Shown: positions 34,080 to 43,201 of the stretch, in pieces
How the letters are laid out: every line of letters starts with the position of its first letter
How positions within the stretch are numbered: position 1 is the stretch's first letter
Source of the DNA: Roseomonas sp.
GTDB lineage: Bacteria > Pseudomonadota > Alphaproteobacteria > Acetobacterales > Acetobacteraceae
Assembly: GCA_020249775.1 (NCBI GenBank)
Contig: JADCFA010000008.1
Coordinates: 62,001-126,000, forward strand
Reading direction: 5' to 3'
Length of the DNA: 64,000 nt
The notes under the pieces: generated by a model
Databases searched by the model: none
Seen by the model: the letters and a program-made list of their open reading frames with translations, nothing else
Told to the model about the DNA's origin: nothing
Translations under genes and position numbers: made by a program

Positions 34080-35014
34080 TCCGTCCCTTGCTTGGTCTTG
34101 GCTTCGGCTTGCTTGCCCTATGCGCCCCGGCGCGGGCCGATCTTGTCTATGTGTTGAATTCGGCCGACCCCAGCATCGTCAAGATTGATTCGCGAACTGG
34201 TGAGGAAGTGCGGCGCATTGAAGGCCTGCGCGAAGTGCATCATCTGGTGCTCGCGCCGGGCGGGCGGGAATTGCTGATCGCCGATTCGGTGGGCAATGAG
34301 ATCCTGTTCGTGGAACCCGCCACCGGCAATGTGCTCAGGCGCGAACGCATCTCCAACCCCTATCACCTGGATTTCACGCCAGATGGCCGCCTGTTGGTGA
34401 TTGCCAGCCTCAGGCGCGGTCAGGTGGATATTTACGACGCCGATGGCCCAAAGCTTCTGGAGCGGCTGCGGGTTGGCAATAAGCCATCCCATATCGCCTT
34501 CAGCCCAGATTCGCGCTTTGCCTTCATCACCATCCAAGGGGATGGCACGGTAATCGCGATTGACCTGCAAACGCGGCGCATGGTTTGGCAGGCACCAGTC
34601 GGGCCGGAACCCGCCGGCATCATATGGCATCGCGACAGGTTGATTGTCGGCATCATGGGGCGTGATCATTTCGCCGTGCTCAACCCAGCCACTCAGCAGG
34701 TGGAAAGCACCATCCGGGTCGGGCGCGGCGCGCATACGATTTTCGCCTCCCCGGATGGCAAGACGCTATGGGCCACCAGCCGCGTGCAAAGCCGCATTGC
34801 GGAAATTGACCCGGCCAGCCTTGAAGTGCGCCGCATCCATGAAGTGCCGGGCGGGCCGGATTGCATTGCCTTTGCGCCCGATGGGGCGGTTTGGGCCACT
34901 TTGCGCTGGGCGGGCCGCATTGCGCGGCTGGACCCCAAGACCGGCGATGTTTCGACCATTCGTGTCGGCCGCAGCCCGCATGGTATTTTCGTGCAACCGA
35001 GTGCGGCGCGGTGA
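34076..35014 (+). CDS. YncE-like seven-bladed beta-propeller protein, periplasmic
   Basis: A 312-residue protein with a signal peptide (cleaved after ARAD region, residue about 22) followed by repeating blade motifs of the YncE/NHL-like kind, such as [43 protein letters not shown] and [25 protein letters not shown]. It probably binds a partner or ligand in the periplasm; no catalytic residues were recognised. Overlaps msrB by 4 bp and shares a TGATG junction with the deacetylase-like gene, tying it to an envelope function. Confidence 0.88.
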   Translation: MIRPLLGLGFGLLALCAPARADLVYVLNSADPSIVKIDSRTGEEVRRIEGLREVHHLVLAPGGRELLIADSVGNEILFVEPATGNVLRRERISNPYHLDFTPDGRLLVIASLRRGQVDIYDADGPKLLERLRVGNKPSHIAFSPDSRFAFITIQGDGTVIAIDLQTRRMVWQAPVGPEPAGIIWHRDRLIVGIMGRDHFAVLNPATQQVESTIRVGRGAHTIFASPDGKTLWATSRVQSRIAEIDPASLEVRRIHEVPGGPDCIAFAPDGAVWATLRWAGRIARLDPKTGDVSTIRVGRSPHGIFVQPSAAR

Positions 35015-35781
35015 TGAAGTTCTGGCGCAAGGTTTGGCTGGCGATGGCGGCACTTTGCGCCCTTTCAGCCATGCCGGCCTCGGCCCAGACATCCGCCGCC
35101 TGCCCGGCCGGCACGCTTTACCTGACCATTGATACCGGCTGGGGGCGGGAGGCGGAAAAGATCGCCGAAATCCTCCGCCGTCGCGGCGTGCGCGCCACGT
35201 TGTTCGTGGCGCATGAACCAACCCATCGTGGTGACCGCAGCCTTGATCCTGGCTGGGCAGAATTCTGGCGCGCCCGCGCGGCAGAAGGCCATGTCTTCGC
35301 AAGCCATACGGATCGGCACTGGTATTTCCGCGGCGATCCCGCGCCCGGCCAGGTGCGCTATGTCGCGCGCGGCGGCGATGGAGAGGCACGGCTCGATCAG
35401 GATGCGATGTGCCGAGAACTGGCAGCGCCCATCGAAAGGCTGCGCGCCGCCGTGCCGCAAGCCGTGGTTCTGCCCCTATGGCGGGCACCCGGTGGCATCA
35501 CCACGCCGAATGCGCTGCGCCTGGCGGAGGCGTGCGGCCTGCGCCATCAGGGCTGGACCAAAGGCGGCTTCCTGGGCGATGAGCTGAATAGCGACACCCA
35601 CCCCAATGCGGCATTGCGCGATCAGGCGCTGAGGAACATCCGCGATGGTGAGGTCTTGGTCATGCATTGGGGGGTGCGTAGCCGGAAGGAACCCTATGCC
35701 AATGTGCTGGAAGATGTGCTGGCGGGGCTGCAGGCCAAGGGGTTCTGCTTTGCGCCACTGACCGCCCAAGGCAGGCGCTAG
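35014..35781 (+). CDS. Polysaccharide deacetylase-like (NodB homology) protein, altered metal site
   Basis: A 255-residue protein with a signal peptide (about 25 residues, PASAQT). ATG 35014 sits at the stop of the propeller gene. The NodB fold is recognisable from LYLTIDTGWGREAEKIAEIL, FASHTDRHWYF (HxxxH) and the RAPGG motif. The usual TFDDG reads TIDTG, so the metal-binding second Asp is Thr. It may use another ligand, as PdaA-type enzymes with DNG do, or be inactive. Probable role: removal of acetyl groups from envelope glycan. Confidence 0.86.
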   Translation: MKFWRKVWLAMAALCALSAMPASAQTSAACPAGTLYLTIDTGWGREAEKIAEILRRRGVRATLFVAHEPTHRGDRSLDPGWAEFWRARAAEGHVFASHTDRHWYFRGDPAPGQVRYVARGGDGEARLDQDAMCRELAAPIERLRAAVPQAVVLPLWRAPGGITTPNALRLAEACGLRHQGWTKGGFLGDELNSDTHPNAALRDQALRNIRDGEVLVMHWGVRSRKEPYANVLEDVLAGLQAKGFCFAPLTAQGRR

Positions 35782-35784
35782 GCA

Positions 35785-36729
35785 ATGATCAAGACCCTTG
35801 ATGAGTTGCACACAAGGCTGACGGGCTGGATTTTTGAAATCCTGCTGCAACCGGTGCTCTACGCTACCAATCTGATGAATATCGCCGATGAAATGCTGGA
35901 ATGGGTGGATTTCGCCCTGTTCAGCATTTTCGGCATGATGGTGATCTACGCCATCTGCCGACCGCTGGAAGCCTGGCGCCCGGTAGAACCGGTGACTGAT
36001 CGGCGCGCGATCCGCACCGATATCATCTATACGCTGCTGGCGCGGCTTGGTATTTTTCCACTGCTCGCCTTCATTTTCCTGTTTGCGATCCAAAGCCAAT
36101 TGGAAGGGCTGCTGGCCGATACGGGTTTTGTCGCGCCAACGCTGGAAACCTTCTTTCCCGCCCTGCGCGAAGCACCGCTGCTGACCTTCTTCCTCTATGT
36201 CGTGATCCTGGATTTCGGCGAATATTGGCGCCATCGGTTGCAACACAGCATCGGCTGGTGGTGGGCGCTGCATTCCATCCATCACGCGCAGCGGCAAATG
36301 ACCTTCTGGACCGATGACCGCAACCACATCCTGGATGAGGCGATTGCAGCACTTTGGTTCGGTACCATCGCCTTGCTGATTGGCGTAACGCCGGCGCAAT
36401 TTCCGCTGCTTCTGCTGCTGATGCGGCTGGTGGAGGCATTCTCCCACGGCAATATCCGGCTATCCTTTGGCCGGATCGGTGAGAGGCTTGTGGTTTCCCC
36501 ACGTTATCATCGGCTGCATCATGGCGTGCTTTCCACGGCGGAACATGGCAAGAATTATGCGGTGCTTTTCCCGGTCTGGGATTGGATTTTTGGCACGGCG
36601 GATTTCAGCCGGCAGACCTATCCGCGTACGGGCGATCCAACGGCGCCAGAAGCCATGGCAACAGGCGGCTGGCTGGTGCAGCAATGGGCGGGCTTCAAGC
36701 GCATGATTGGCGTGGGCGGGCGCGTCTAA
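35785..36729 (+). CDS. Sterol desaturase / fatty acid hydroxylase family protein
   Basis: A 314-residue membrane-bound di-iron oxygenase. Hydrophobic spans lie at about 45-65, 80-105 and 130-150. The eight-histidine signature is intact: HRLQH (about 150), HSIHH (about 165) and HRLHH (about 240). Family members hydroxylate or desaturate lipids such as carotenoids, hopanoids or fatty acids. Starts 3 bp after the deacetylase-like gene and ends the operon. Substrate unknown. Confidence 0.93.
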   Translation: MIKTLDELHTRLTGWIFEILLQPVLYATNLMNIADEMLEWVDFALFSIFGMMVIYAICRPLEAWRPVEPVTDRRAIRTDIIYTLLARLGIFPLLAFIFLFAIQSQLEGLLADTGFVAPTLETFFPALREAPLLTFFLYVVILDFGEYWRHRLQHSIGWWWALHSIHHAQRQMTFWTDDRNHILDEAIAALWFGTIALLIGVTPAQFPLLLLLMRLVEAFSHGNIRLSFGRIGERLVVSPRYHRLHHGVLSTAEHGKNYAVLFPVWDWIFGTADFSRQTYPRTGDPTAPEAMATGGWLVQQWAGFKRMIGVGGRV

Positions 36730-37647
36730 CAGCCCGCCGAAAAGCTGTCATTGAGCAGCGCTATTTTGTCGGGCGCGCATGTTTTCAACGCTGCCTGGGT
36801 ATGAACATGGCCAATTTCAGTGATTTTTTGGCCCCATCAGTACATTCGGAACGGACTCCGGGCGTCATGCCGCCAGCGGCAGCAGCTTCGGCGGGCGCAC
36901 CAATTTGTACACTGCCATGGTCAGGGTGAACCGCCAGTCTAGTGGTGCGATCCCGCGCGACCTTCGGCGCCCGGTCCGGATGCGGTTCTATCAGGTGCAG
37001 CGCGGCCAAACGCTCGCCATGGCCCGAGGCGCGGGTGGCAGTAGCCCCAACGATCAGGCTGTTGCGGTTTTCCGTCAGCGCATGCCCCATGAAGGCCAGT
37101 TTGGCTTCCTTGGCGCGTTGCTTGCGGTAAAGCCTTGCATCGGGGCGGTGGTTGAGGCGTGAGTCACGTTGCTGCTCTTCTGGCTGTGGAAATTTTGCGC
37201 GCCGTTGTGGCCAGTTTCGTGCGGCGGGCCAGAGCCGTCTTTCAGCCGGAAGCTCTTGGAGCTGGCCCAGGCGTTCAGCAGCCTTCCATCAACCGAGAAA
37301 TATTCGCTTGAAAGCAGGACCTTCACCTTCGGTTGTGCAGTAACGCGGCCAGGAACTTTGAGGCTACATCGCCTGCAAGTAGACGGTTGCGGTTCTTGGT
37401 GAAGGTCGCGCCATCCCACATCAGGTCATCACCACCAAGGTCTACCAACCAGCAAAACAGCAGGTCAAACTCCATACGCTCTGCCAATTGCGGCTGAGGC
37501 GTGACGGTATCGCATCAAAAAAACCTTGCTTGAGGTAGAGATTTTTGAGCGCACCAAGAAACTGAAAGCGCGTCCTGCTTTTCGCCAAGCCCCGATAGCG
37601 GAGATGGGTAAAGCCAAAGATTCGCTTAATGATCAGCAGCGGATGCT
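36730..37647. other. Gene-free stretch containing only IS remnants
   Basis: Between the desaturase-like gene and the TRAP permease there is no intact gene. The stretch is filled with the IS5-type fragments described separately. Base composition and codon pattern differ from the flanking genes. It probably marks a past insertion site. Confidence 0.8.
36865..37475 (-). pseudogene. Decayed IS5-family transposase with frameshifts and internal deletion
   Basis: The minus strand holds pieces of one IS5-type transposase in several frames. The N-terminal part begins at ATG 37475 (EFDLLFCWLVDLGGDDLMWD). A middle part contains LLSSEYFSVDGRLLNAWASS and THASTT, then MGHALTENRNSLIV in another frame. A C-terminal part has DWRFTLTMAVYKLVRPPKLL, ending at TGA 36865-36867. 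The DDE core between the GHALTENRN and DWRF parts is deleted. No inverted terminal repeats are visible. Not functional. Confidence 0.85.
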
Positions 37648-37652
37648 CTATT
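37515..37652 (-). pseudogene. C-terminal fragment of a second IS5-type transposase
   Basis: Just upstream of the other fragment on the same strand is the isolated C-terminal tail of an InsH-like transposase (EHPLLIIKRIFGFTHLRYRG, then GALKNLYL), interrupted by a stop. It belongs before a different element's N-terminus, so two IS copies were joined or nested and then decayed. The fragment abuts the stop codon of the TRAP permease gene. Confidence 0.75.
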
Positions 37653-38970
37653 GAAGAAATTCAGGGGAAATCAACCTCGGCAGGATCAGCGACACATCCG
37701 GCCAGACAATCACCAAAGCCAGCACCGCCAGCATGGGCAGCAGCATGATGATGGTATCCTTGAGCGCATCGCCTATGCGCATGCCCGCCACATGGCAGGC
37801 GATCATCAAACATAAGCCATAGGGCGGTGTGACCAGGCCGAAGGCTAGGCTCACAATCCCGATCATGGCGAAATGCACCGGATGCATATCCACAGCACCC
37901 GCAAGCGGTTGCAGGATGGCGCCGACAATGATGATGGCCGGAATCGCATCCAGGAAGCAGCCCACCACCAGGAAGACGCCGGCGATGAAAAAGCCGGTCA
38001 TGATCTTGCCCATACCCCAGGCGGAAACGCCGGCCAGGATAGCTTCCGGGATCTTGTAATAGGCGAGCAACCAGCCAAAGGCCGAAGCCGTGCCCACGCA
38101 AAACAGCGCCACCGCTGCCAGCCTGCCGGTTTCACCAAGCGCGCCGTAAAGCCCCTTCAGATCCATCTCCCGATAGACAATCAGGGAAAGCACGCCAGCA
38201 TAAAGCACGGCGATGCAGGCACTTTCGGTCGCGGTAAACCAGCCAAAAATCTTGCCACCAATGATGATGAAAGGCGTCATCAGCGCAGGCAGCGAAATCC
38301 AGGTGGCGAAGCCCAATTCCTTGAGATTGGCGCGCGGATAGGTGGGATAGCCGCGCTTCTTGGCATAGGCATGCACGGTCGCCATTTGCACAAGACCAAT
38401 CAGCAAGCCCGGGATAACGCCCGCCAGAAAAAGCGCACCAATCGAAACCGTGAGCACACCGCCCCAGACAATCATCAGAATGGAAGGCGGAATGATCACC
38501 GCCAGCACGGCTGACACGGCTGTGATGGCAACGGAAAAACTGTCATCATAGCCTTCGCGGCGCTGCGCTTCGATGAAGATCTTGGATTGCGATGCGGCAT
38601 CCGCCGTACTGCTCCCGCTGATGCCCGCAAAGAAGATGGACAGCACCACATTGATCTGTGCAAGCCCGCCCGGAAAATGCCCGACCAGCGCGCGCGATAG
38701 CCGCACCAGCCTATCCGTAATGCCACCCACATTCATCAGATTGGCGGTCAGCAGAAAGAAGGGCACCGCCAGCAGAATGAAGGAATTATAGGCGTTGAAG
38801 GTTTCCTGCATCAGCGTCATGGCACCTAGGCGCGGTTCAATCAGCATCACCGGCAGGCAGGCCATGCCAAGCGCCACCGCCACGGGGACGCGGAGCGCCA
38901 GGAGCGCGAAAAAACCGCCGAATAGGATCCAGGCGGCCTCACCCGGCGCCAATACATTGCCGCCCATCAT
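37648..38970 (-). CDS. TRAP transporter large permease (DctM-like)
   Basis: A 440-residue inner-membrane protein with about 12 hydrophobic spans, the ion-coupled channel of a TRAP carboxylate/sugar-acid importer. Typical segments: GISGSSTADAASQSKIFIEAQ, IIPPSILMIVWG and the late TPPYGLCLMIACHVAG. Starts at ATG 38970 overlapping dctQ (ATGA). Its last codons (PEFLQ) end exactly where an IS5 fragment begins, so the natural C-terminus may have been replaced by a few insertion-derived residues. Confidence 0.94.
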   Translation of the reverse strand: MMGGNVLAPGEAAWILFGGFFALLALRVPVAVALGMACLPVMLIEPRLGAMTLMQETFNAYNSFILLAVPFFLLTANLMNVGGITDRLVRLSRALVGHFPGGLAQINVVLSIFFAGISGSSTADAASQSKIFIEAQRREGYDDSFSVAITAVSAVLAVIIPPSILMIVWGGVLTVSIGALFLAGVIPGLLIGLVQMATVHAYAKKRGYPTYPRANLKELGFATWISLPALMTPFIIIGGKIFGWFTATESACIAVLYAGVLSLIVYREMDLKGLYGALGETGRLAAVALFCVGTASAFGWLLAYYKIPEAILAGVSAWGMGKIMTGFFIAGVFLVVGCFLDAIPAIIIVGAILQPLAGAVDMHPVHFAMIGIVSLAFGLVTPPYGLCLMIACHVAGMRIGDALKDTIIMLLPMLAVLALVIVWPDVSLILPRLISPEFLQ

Positions 38971-39488
38971 CGCGTTTCGCCCCCGAATAGCGTTTTCAGA
39001 TCATCGTAGAATTTCAGGCCGCCAAATAGCAGCCAGGAAAATCCCAGAATGGGCCAAGCCAAATGGATCAGCCAAAGTGGCAATTCCGCCAATTCACTGA
39101 TGCGAAACCAAGCGAAATCCACAAATTCAATACCATACCACAGGAAGGCCGCGGCAAAGCCCAGCACGAAAACGCCTGTTACCAGGTCAATCGCGGCGCG
39201 TGCGCGGCCTTTCAGATCGGGCCACAAATCCACATTGAAATGGATGCCTTCCTTCAGCCCGACCATGGCGCCGATCATGATGGTCCAAACCAGCAGGAAG
39301 CGCGCCATTTCCTCGGTCCAGATGTAATGCGGCAGGAAATCCGTGAAGCGCGCAAAAACTTGCAAAGTCACCGGAAATACAAGGATCAAGACACATAATG
39401 CGAGCAGTACCGACAGAAAGCGGCTGTAGAGATCAGCCATTCTTCGCACTGCATTGCGCAAACCGGTTTCGCGCATGACGCCCCCCAT
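38967..39488 (-). CDS. TRAP transporter small permease (DctQ-like)
   Basis: A 173-residue inner-membrane protein with four hydrophobic helices, the small subunit of the TRAP system. Family signature: YIWTEEMARFLLVWTIMIGA (about 55-75), then FNVDLWPDL. It sits between the binding protein and the large permease, as is usual, and overlaps the large permease gene by 4 bp. Confidence 0.93.
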   Translation of the reverse strand: MGGVMRETGLRNAVRRMADLYSRFLSVLLALCVLILVFPVTLQVFARFTDFLPHYIWTEEMARFLLVWTIMIGAMVGLKEGIHFNVDLWPDLKGRARAAIDLVTGVFVLGFAAAFLWYGIEFVDFAWFRISELAELPLWLIHLAWPILGFSWLLFGGLKFYDDLKTLFGGETR

Positions 39489-39566
39489 ATCCTATCCGGC
39501 GACTGAAGTTTTTTCTTCTTGGGCATCGCCTTCCAGCAGCGTCGCGCCGCTGGAAGGCGAAACCGG

Positions 39567-40568
39567 TCACGATGTCAGCGCATTGATGCGGGCGAAAATA
39601 CTCTCCGCGCCGACTTCCTTGGCATAGGCTTCCATCACCGGATCAACCGCGCGCTTCAAGGCGTCGCGATCATTGAAGGCAATCCGCCTGAGCCGTCCCG
39701 CGCTTTCGAGTGCCGCGAGCTTCTGCCCATCCTCGGTGCTTTCCGCCTCACGCCCGAAGGCGCCGGCCTCACGGCCTGCGCGCTTCACAGCTTCCTGCAA
39801 GGCAGGCGGCAGGCGGGAAAGCGTTTGGCTCGAAAAACAGATCGGGCGGATGGTGATGGCGTGTTCGGTCATGATCAGGTTCGGCGCCACCTCAAAGAAG
39901 CGCATTGCCTCCACGCCCGCGGCTTCATTCTCACCGGCTTCGATGACGTTGTTCTGAATGCCGTTATAGATTTCATTATAGGCAATCACGGTCGGCGCCA
40001 TGCCCGCCGCCTGGAAGGTGCGCGACCAGATCGGCGCACCCTGCACGCGCACCTTGAGCCCCCGCAGTTCCGCCATATTGGTGATGCGCCTATTGGCGAA
40101 GATATTGCGCACACCGCCACCGGCATAGCCAATCAGCATCACGCGGGCGCGGCGTTCCACCTCATCCGCCACGGGCGCGAAAAGGTTCTGGTCCAGCACC
40201 TGGTTCCAATGCTTCAGGTCACGGAACAGGAAGGGCGCATCCACAAAGGGGGCGGCGCGGCTGAAGGTGGACATATGCGCCGGTGAGACAATGCCGTAAT
40301 CCACAGCACCGCGGCCAGCCGACATATATTCAAAATACTGCTTCTCAAGCCCCAGACTGCTGTTCTTATGCAGCACGAAATTCACCGGGCTTGCAGTGTA
40401 ATAACGCTTGACCAGTTCTTCAAAGCGCACCAGGGCGCGGGTGAAGACATGCTCATCATTAAACTGCACCGCGCCATTCAGGGTGATGGCCTGCTGCGCG
40501 CGCGCCACCGCCGGCGCGGCAAGGCCAGCGGCAGCCAGGGTTGCCCCAAGCAATTGCCTACGATTCAT
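39567..40568 (-). CDS. TRAP transporter substrate-binding protein (DctP-like)
   Basis: A 333-residue periplasmic receptor. ATG 40568 has a GGGAG ribosome site and a twin-arginine-like leader (NRRQLLGATLAAAGLAAPAV). The open frame continues far upstream but is antisense to SDR genes there. Mature features of the DctP family: FVDAPFLFRDLKHWNQVL, LRGLKVRVQGAPIWSRTF and YNEIYNGIQNNVIEAGENEA. It captures a carboxylate or sugar acid for the two permeases downstream. Divergent from an SDR gene across 135 bp. Confidence 0.94.
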   Translation of the reverse strand: MNRRQLLGATLAAAGLAAPAVARAQQAITLNGAVQFNDEHVFTRALVRFEELVKRYYTASPVNFVLHKNSSLGLEKQYFEYMSAGRGAVDYGIVSPAHMSTFSRAAPFVDAPFLFRDLKHWNQVLDQNLFAPVADEVERRARVMLIGYAGGGVRNIFANRRITNMAELRGLKVRVQGAPIWSRTFQAAGMAPTVIAYNEIYNGIQNNVIEAGENEAAGVEAMRFFEVAPNLIMTEHAITIRPICFSSQTLSRLPPALQEAVKRAGREAGAFGREAESTEDGQKLAALESAGRLRRIAFNDRDALKRAVDPVMEAYAKEVGAESIFARINALTS

Positions 40569-40703
40569 GACGTTTCTCCCGTTTTTTACCGGCTTCGTGC
40601 ACCGGCTGGCATGACTATAGGCAGGCATTTCGGCGTGCGGGAAGCCTTGGGGCTTTCCAGGGATGATTTTCCCGTCAAAACTCGCGGAAACGGAGGGAAT
40701 GGC

Positions 40704-41453
40704 ATGGCAAAGACTGATCTGGCCGACCGGGTTGCGGTGATTACCGGGGCGGCGCGCGGCATTGGGCTGGCGGTGGCGGAGCTGGCCGTGAGCCGGGGGG
40801 CTTCCATCGCCATTTGGGATATGGATGAGGCTGCATCCAAGGCCGCCGCAGCGCGCTTGGGTCACGCCAAAGTCAGCACCCATATCCTTGATCTGACCGA
40901 TGCGGCGGCAGTGGAGGCCGCAACGCAAGCGACTCTCGCGGCCCATGGGCGCGTGGATATTCTGGTCAATAATGCCGGCATCACCGGGGGCAATGCGCCG
41001 GTCTGGGAATTGCCCGTGGCGGAATGGCGGCGGGTGATTGAGGTCAATCTGGTGGCCCCCTTCATCGTGTCCCGCGCCGTGGTGCCGCATATGCGCGCGG
41101 CAGGTTATGGGCGTGTGGTGAATATCGCCTCCATCGCGGGAAAAGAGGGTAATCCGAATGCGTCGCATTACAGCGCTTCCAAGGCGGGGCTGATTGGGCT
41201 TACCAAATCGCTCGGCAAGGAATTGGCCGGTAGCGGCGTATTGGCCAATTGCGTGACACCGGCAGCGGCCGAGACCGATATCTTCAAGCAAATGACCGCG
41301 CAGCAAATCGCCTGGATGCGTTCCAAAATCCCGATGGATCGCTTTGTGCAGGTGGAAGAAATCGCCGAGCTTGTCTGCTGGCTGGCATCCGAGGCCTGTT
41401 CCTTTTCCACCGGCGCGGTTTTCGACATATCGGGCGGGCGCGCGACCTACTGA
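40704..41453 (+). CDS. SDR family oxidoreductase (FabG-like)
   Basis: A 249-residue classical SDR. ATG 40704 has GGAGGG 7 bp upstream. Motifs are complete: TGAARGIG (residues 13-20), NNAG near 89, catalytic Ser near 138 and YSASK near 152-156. The substrate is a hydroxy or keto compound, probably the one imported by the divergent TRAP system. It precedes a second SDR by 69 bp. Confidence 0.94.
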   Translation: MAKTDLADRVAVITGAARGIGLAVAELAVSRGASIAIWDMDEAASKAAAARLGHAKVSTHILDLTDAAAVEAATQATLAAHGRVDILVNNAGITGGNAPVWELPVAEWRRVIEVNLVAPFIVSRAVVPHMRAAGYGRVVNIASIAGKEGNPNASHYSASKAGLIGLTKSLGKELAGSGVLANCVTPAAAETDIFKQMTAQQIAWMRSKIPMDRFVQVEEIAELVCWLASEACSFSTGAVFDISGGRATY

Positions 41454-41522
41454 CAAAGGCGCATTGCCAGCGCGCGCGCGGCGCTGCAAGCTTCGCCCAA
41501 CCTTATCGGGAGAGAGATTGAT

Positions 41523-42281
41523 ATGAGCACAGAAGGCAAGATCGCCGTCGTCACCGGGGCAGGCAGCGGCGTGGGTCGTGCGGCGGCTTTGGCGCTGCTG
41601 GGCGGTGGTTGGCATGTGGTGCTGGCGGGCCGCCGCGCCGATGCCTTGCAGGAAACCGTGACCCTTGCGGGTGCCGCAGGATCGCACGCGCTTTGCGTGC
41701 CTTCCGATGTGTCCGACCCCGCCGCGGTGGATGCGCTTTTCGCCACCGTCAAGCAGCGCTACGGCCGGCTTGATATGCTGTTCAATAATGCCGGCACCAA
41801 TGTGCCCGGCATGCCCTTTGAAGACCTGACCTATGCGGATTGGACCCGCGTTGTGGGTGTCAACCTGACCGGCTGCTTTTTGTGCGCCCAGGCTGCCTTT
41901 CGCATCATGAAGGATCAAAAGCCGCAGGGCGGGCGCATCATCAATAATGGCTCGATCAGCGCACATACACCGCGCCCGGATAGCGCGCCCTATACCTCCA
42001 CCAAGCATGCCATTACGGGGCTGACAAAATCCCTCATGCTCGATGGCCGCAAATACGATATTTGTGCGGGGCAGATTGATATCGGCAATGCGGCAACGCC
42101 GATGACACAGCGCATGACGCGCGGCGTGAAGCAGGCGGATGGCAGCATCGCCGTCGAGCCCACCATGGATGCCGCGCATGTCGGCAATGCCATTCTGTAT
42201 ATGGCCAATCTGCCGCTGGAGGCGAATATCTTCACCATGACCATCAAGGCGACCAAGATGCCCTTCGAAGGCCGCGGCTGA
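41523..42281 (+). CDS. SDR family oxidoreductase
   Basis: A 252-residue classical SDR with TGAGSGVG (residues 11-18), NNAG near 90 and the catalytic YTSTK near 157-161. Preceded by a GGGAGAGAG ribosome site. It differs strongly from the SDR before it, so the two probably act at different steps of the same pathway. Followed after 12 bp by the NMT1/THI5-like gene. Confidence 0.94.
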   Translation: MSTEGKIAVVTGAGSGVGRAAALALLGGGWHVVLAGRRADALQETVTLAGAAGSHALCVPSDVSDPAAVDALFATVKQRYGRLDMLFNNAGTNVPGMPFEDLTYADWTRVVGVNLTGCFLCAQAAFRIMKDQKPQGGRIINNGSISAHTPRPDSAPYTSTKHAITGLTKSLMLDGRKYDICAGQIDIGNAATPMTQRMTRGVKQADGSIAVEPTMDAAHVGNAILYMANLPLEANIFTMTIKATKMPFEGRG

Positions 42282-42293
42282 AGTATTCTCGCC

Positions 42294-43199
42294 ATGCATC
42301 GGCTCAAGGTTCAGGAACCCTTTCGCGCGCTATTCTACGCGCCGTTCTATGCGGCACTGGCGCGCGGCGATTACGCGGCGGAGGGCGTGGAGGTCACGCT
42401 GCTGCCTGGCGCGGTGCCGTCGCTTGCGAAGGATTCCGTGCTGGACCGGACAGCAGACCTCGCCTGGGGTGGGCCGATGCGCCTATTGCTCGCGCATGAT
42501 GCCGATCCAGCCTGCCCTTTGCGGCTATTCGGTGCGGTGGTGATGGGCGATCCCTTCTTCCTGGTGGGGCGCGCGCCCAACCCTGGCTTCAAGCTGCGCG
42601 ATCTGGCGGGCATGACGCTTGGCACGGTGAGCGAAGTGCCAACGCCGTGGTGGACCTTACAGGATGATATCCGCACGGCGGGGATTGACCCGATTGGGAT
42701 CAAGCGCATCACGGACCAGCCCATGCCCGCCAATGCCGCCGCTGTTGCTGCCGGCACCTTGGATGTCGCGCAGCTTTTTGAACCTTTGGTGAGCCAGATG
42801 GAAGCCGCCGGAACCGGCCATGTCTGGCATGCGCAAGCGAGCCGAGGCCCCACATCCTATACGGCGTTTTATGCCCGCACCGATGTCATCACCGCCAAGC
42901 GCGCGGCAATGGAAGCGATGGTGCGTGGGTTGGCGCGCACACTCACCTGGTTCACCGCAGCCTCGCCGGCAGAAATCATCGCCTGCATTGCGCCTTTCTT
43001 TGAAGGCGGTGATCACGCGCTGATGGCCCGCGCCATTGCCCGCTATAAATCGGTGAAGCTCTGGACCGAAACGCCGCACTTCCCGCCGGAAGCGCTGGCG
43101 CAATTGGAACGCGGCATGCTTTCCGCCGGTGCCATCAAACGCACGCCCGGCTTTGCCGGGCTGGTTGCGGAAGATGTGACGGAAAGAGCGCTGTCCTGA
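42294..43199 (+). CDS. NMT1/THI5-like periplasmic-binding-fold protein without signal peptide
   Basis: A 301-residue protein with the NMT1/THI5 or SsuA-like substrate-binding fold: FYAPFYAALARGDYAAEGVE at the start, then LRDLAGMTLGTVSEVPTPWW and QLFEPLVSQMEAAG. The chain starts directly with the first strand, and no signal peptide or longer start exists upstream, so it may stay in the cytoplasm. No ABC permease or ATPase is adjacent. It could bind an intermediate of the SDR pathway or, less likely, be an enzyme like yeast Thi5, whose CCCFC motif is absent here. Confidence 0.82.
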   Translation: MHRLKVQEPFRALFYAPFYAALARGDYAAEGVEVTLLPGAVPSLAKDSVLDRTADLAWGGPMRLLLAHDADPACPLRLFGAVVMGDPFFLVGRAPNPGFKLRDLAGMTLGTVSEVPTPWWTLQDDIRTAGIDPIGIKRITDQPMPANAAAVAAGTLDVAQLFEPLVSQMEAAGTGHVWHAQASRGPTSYTAFYARTDVITAKRAAMEAMVRGLARTLTWFTAASPAEIIACIAPFFEGGDHALMARAIARYKSVKLWTETPHFPPEALAQLERGMLSAGAIKRTPGFAGLVAEDVTERALS

Positions 43200-43201
43200 C
43201 T

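Noticed and set aside
39567-42299. 910-residue open frame on the minus strand running through the SDR genes
   Set aside because: Only the last 333 residues (from 40568) encode the DctP protein; the rest is antisense to two intact SDRs.
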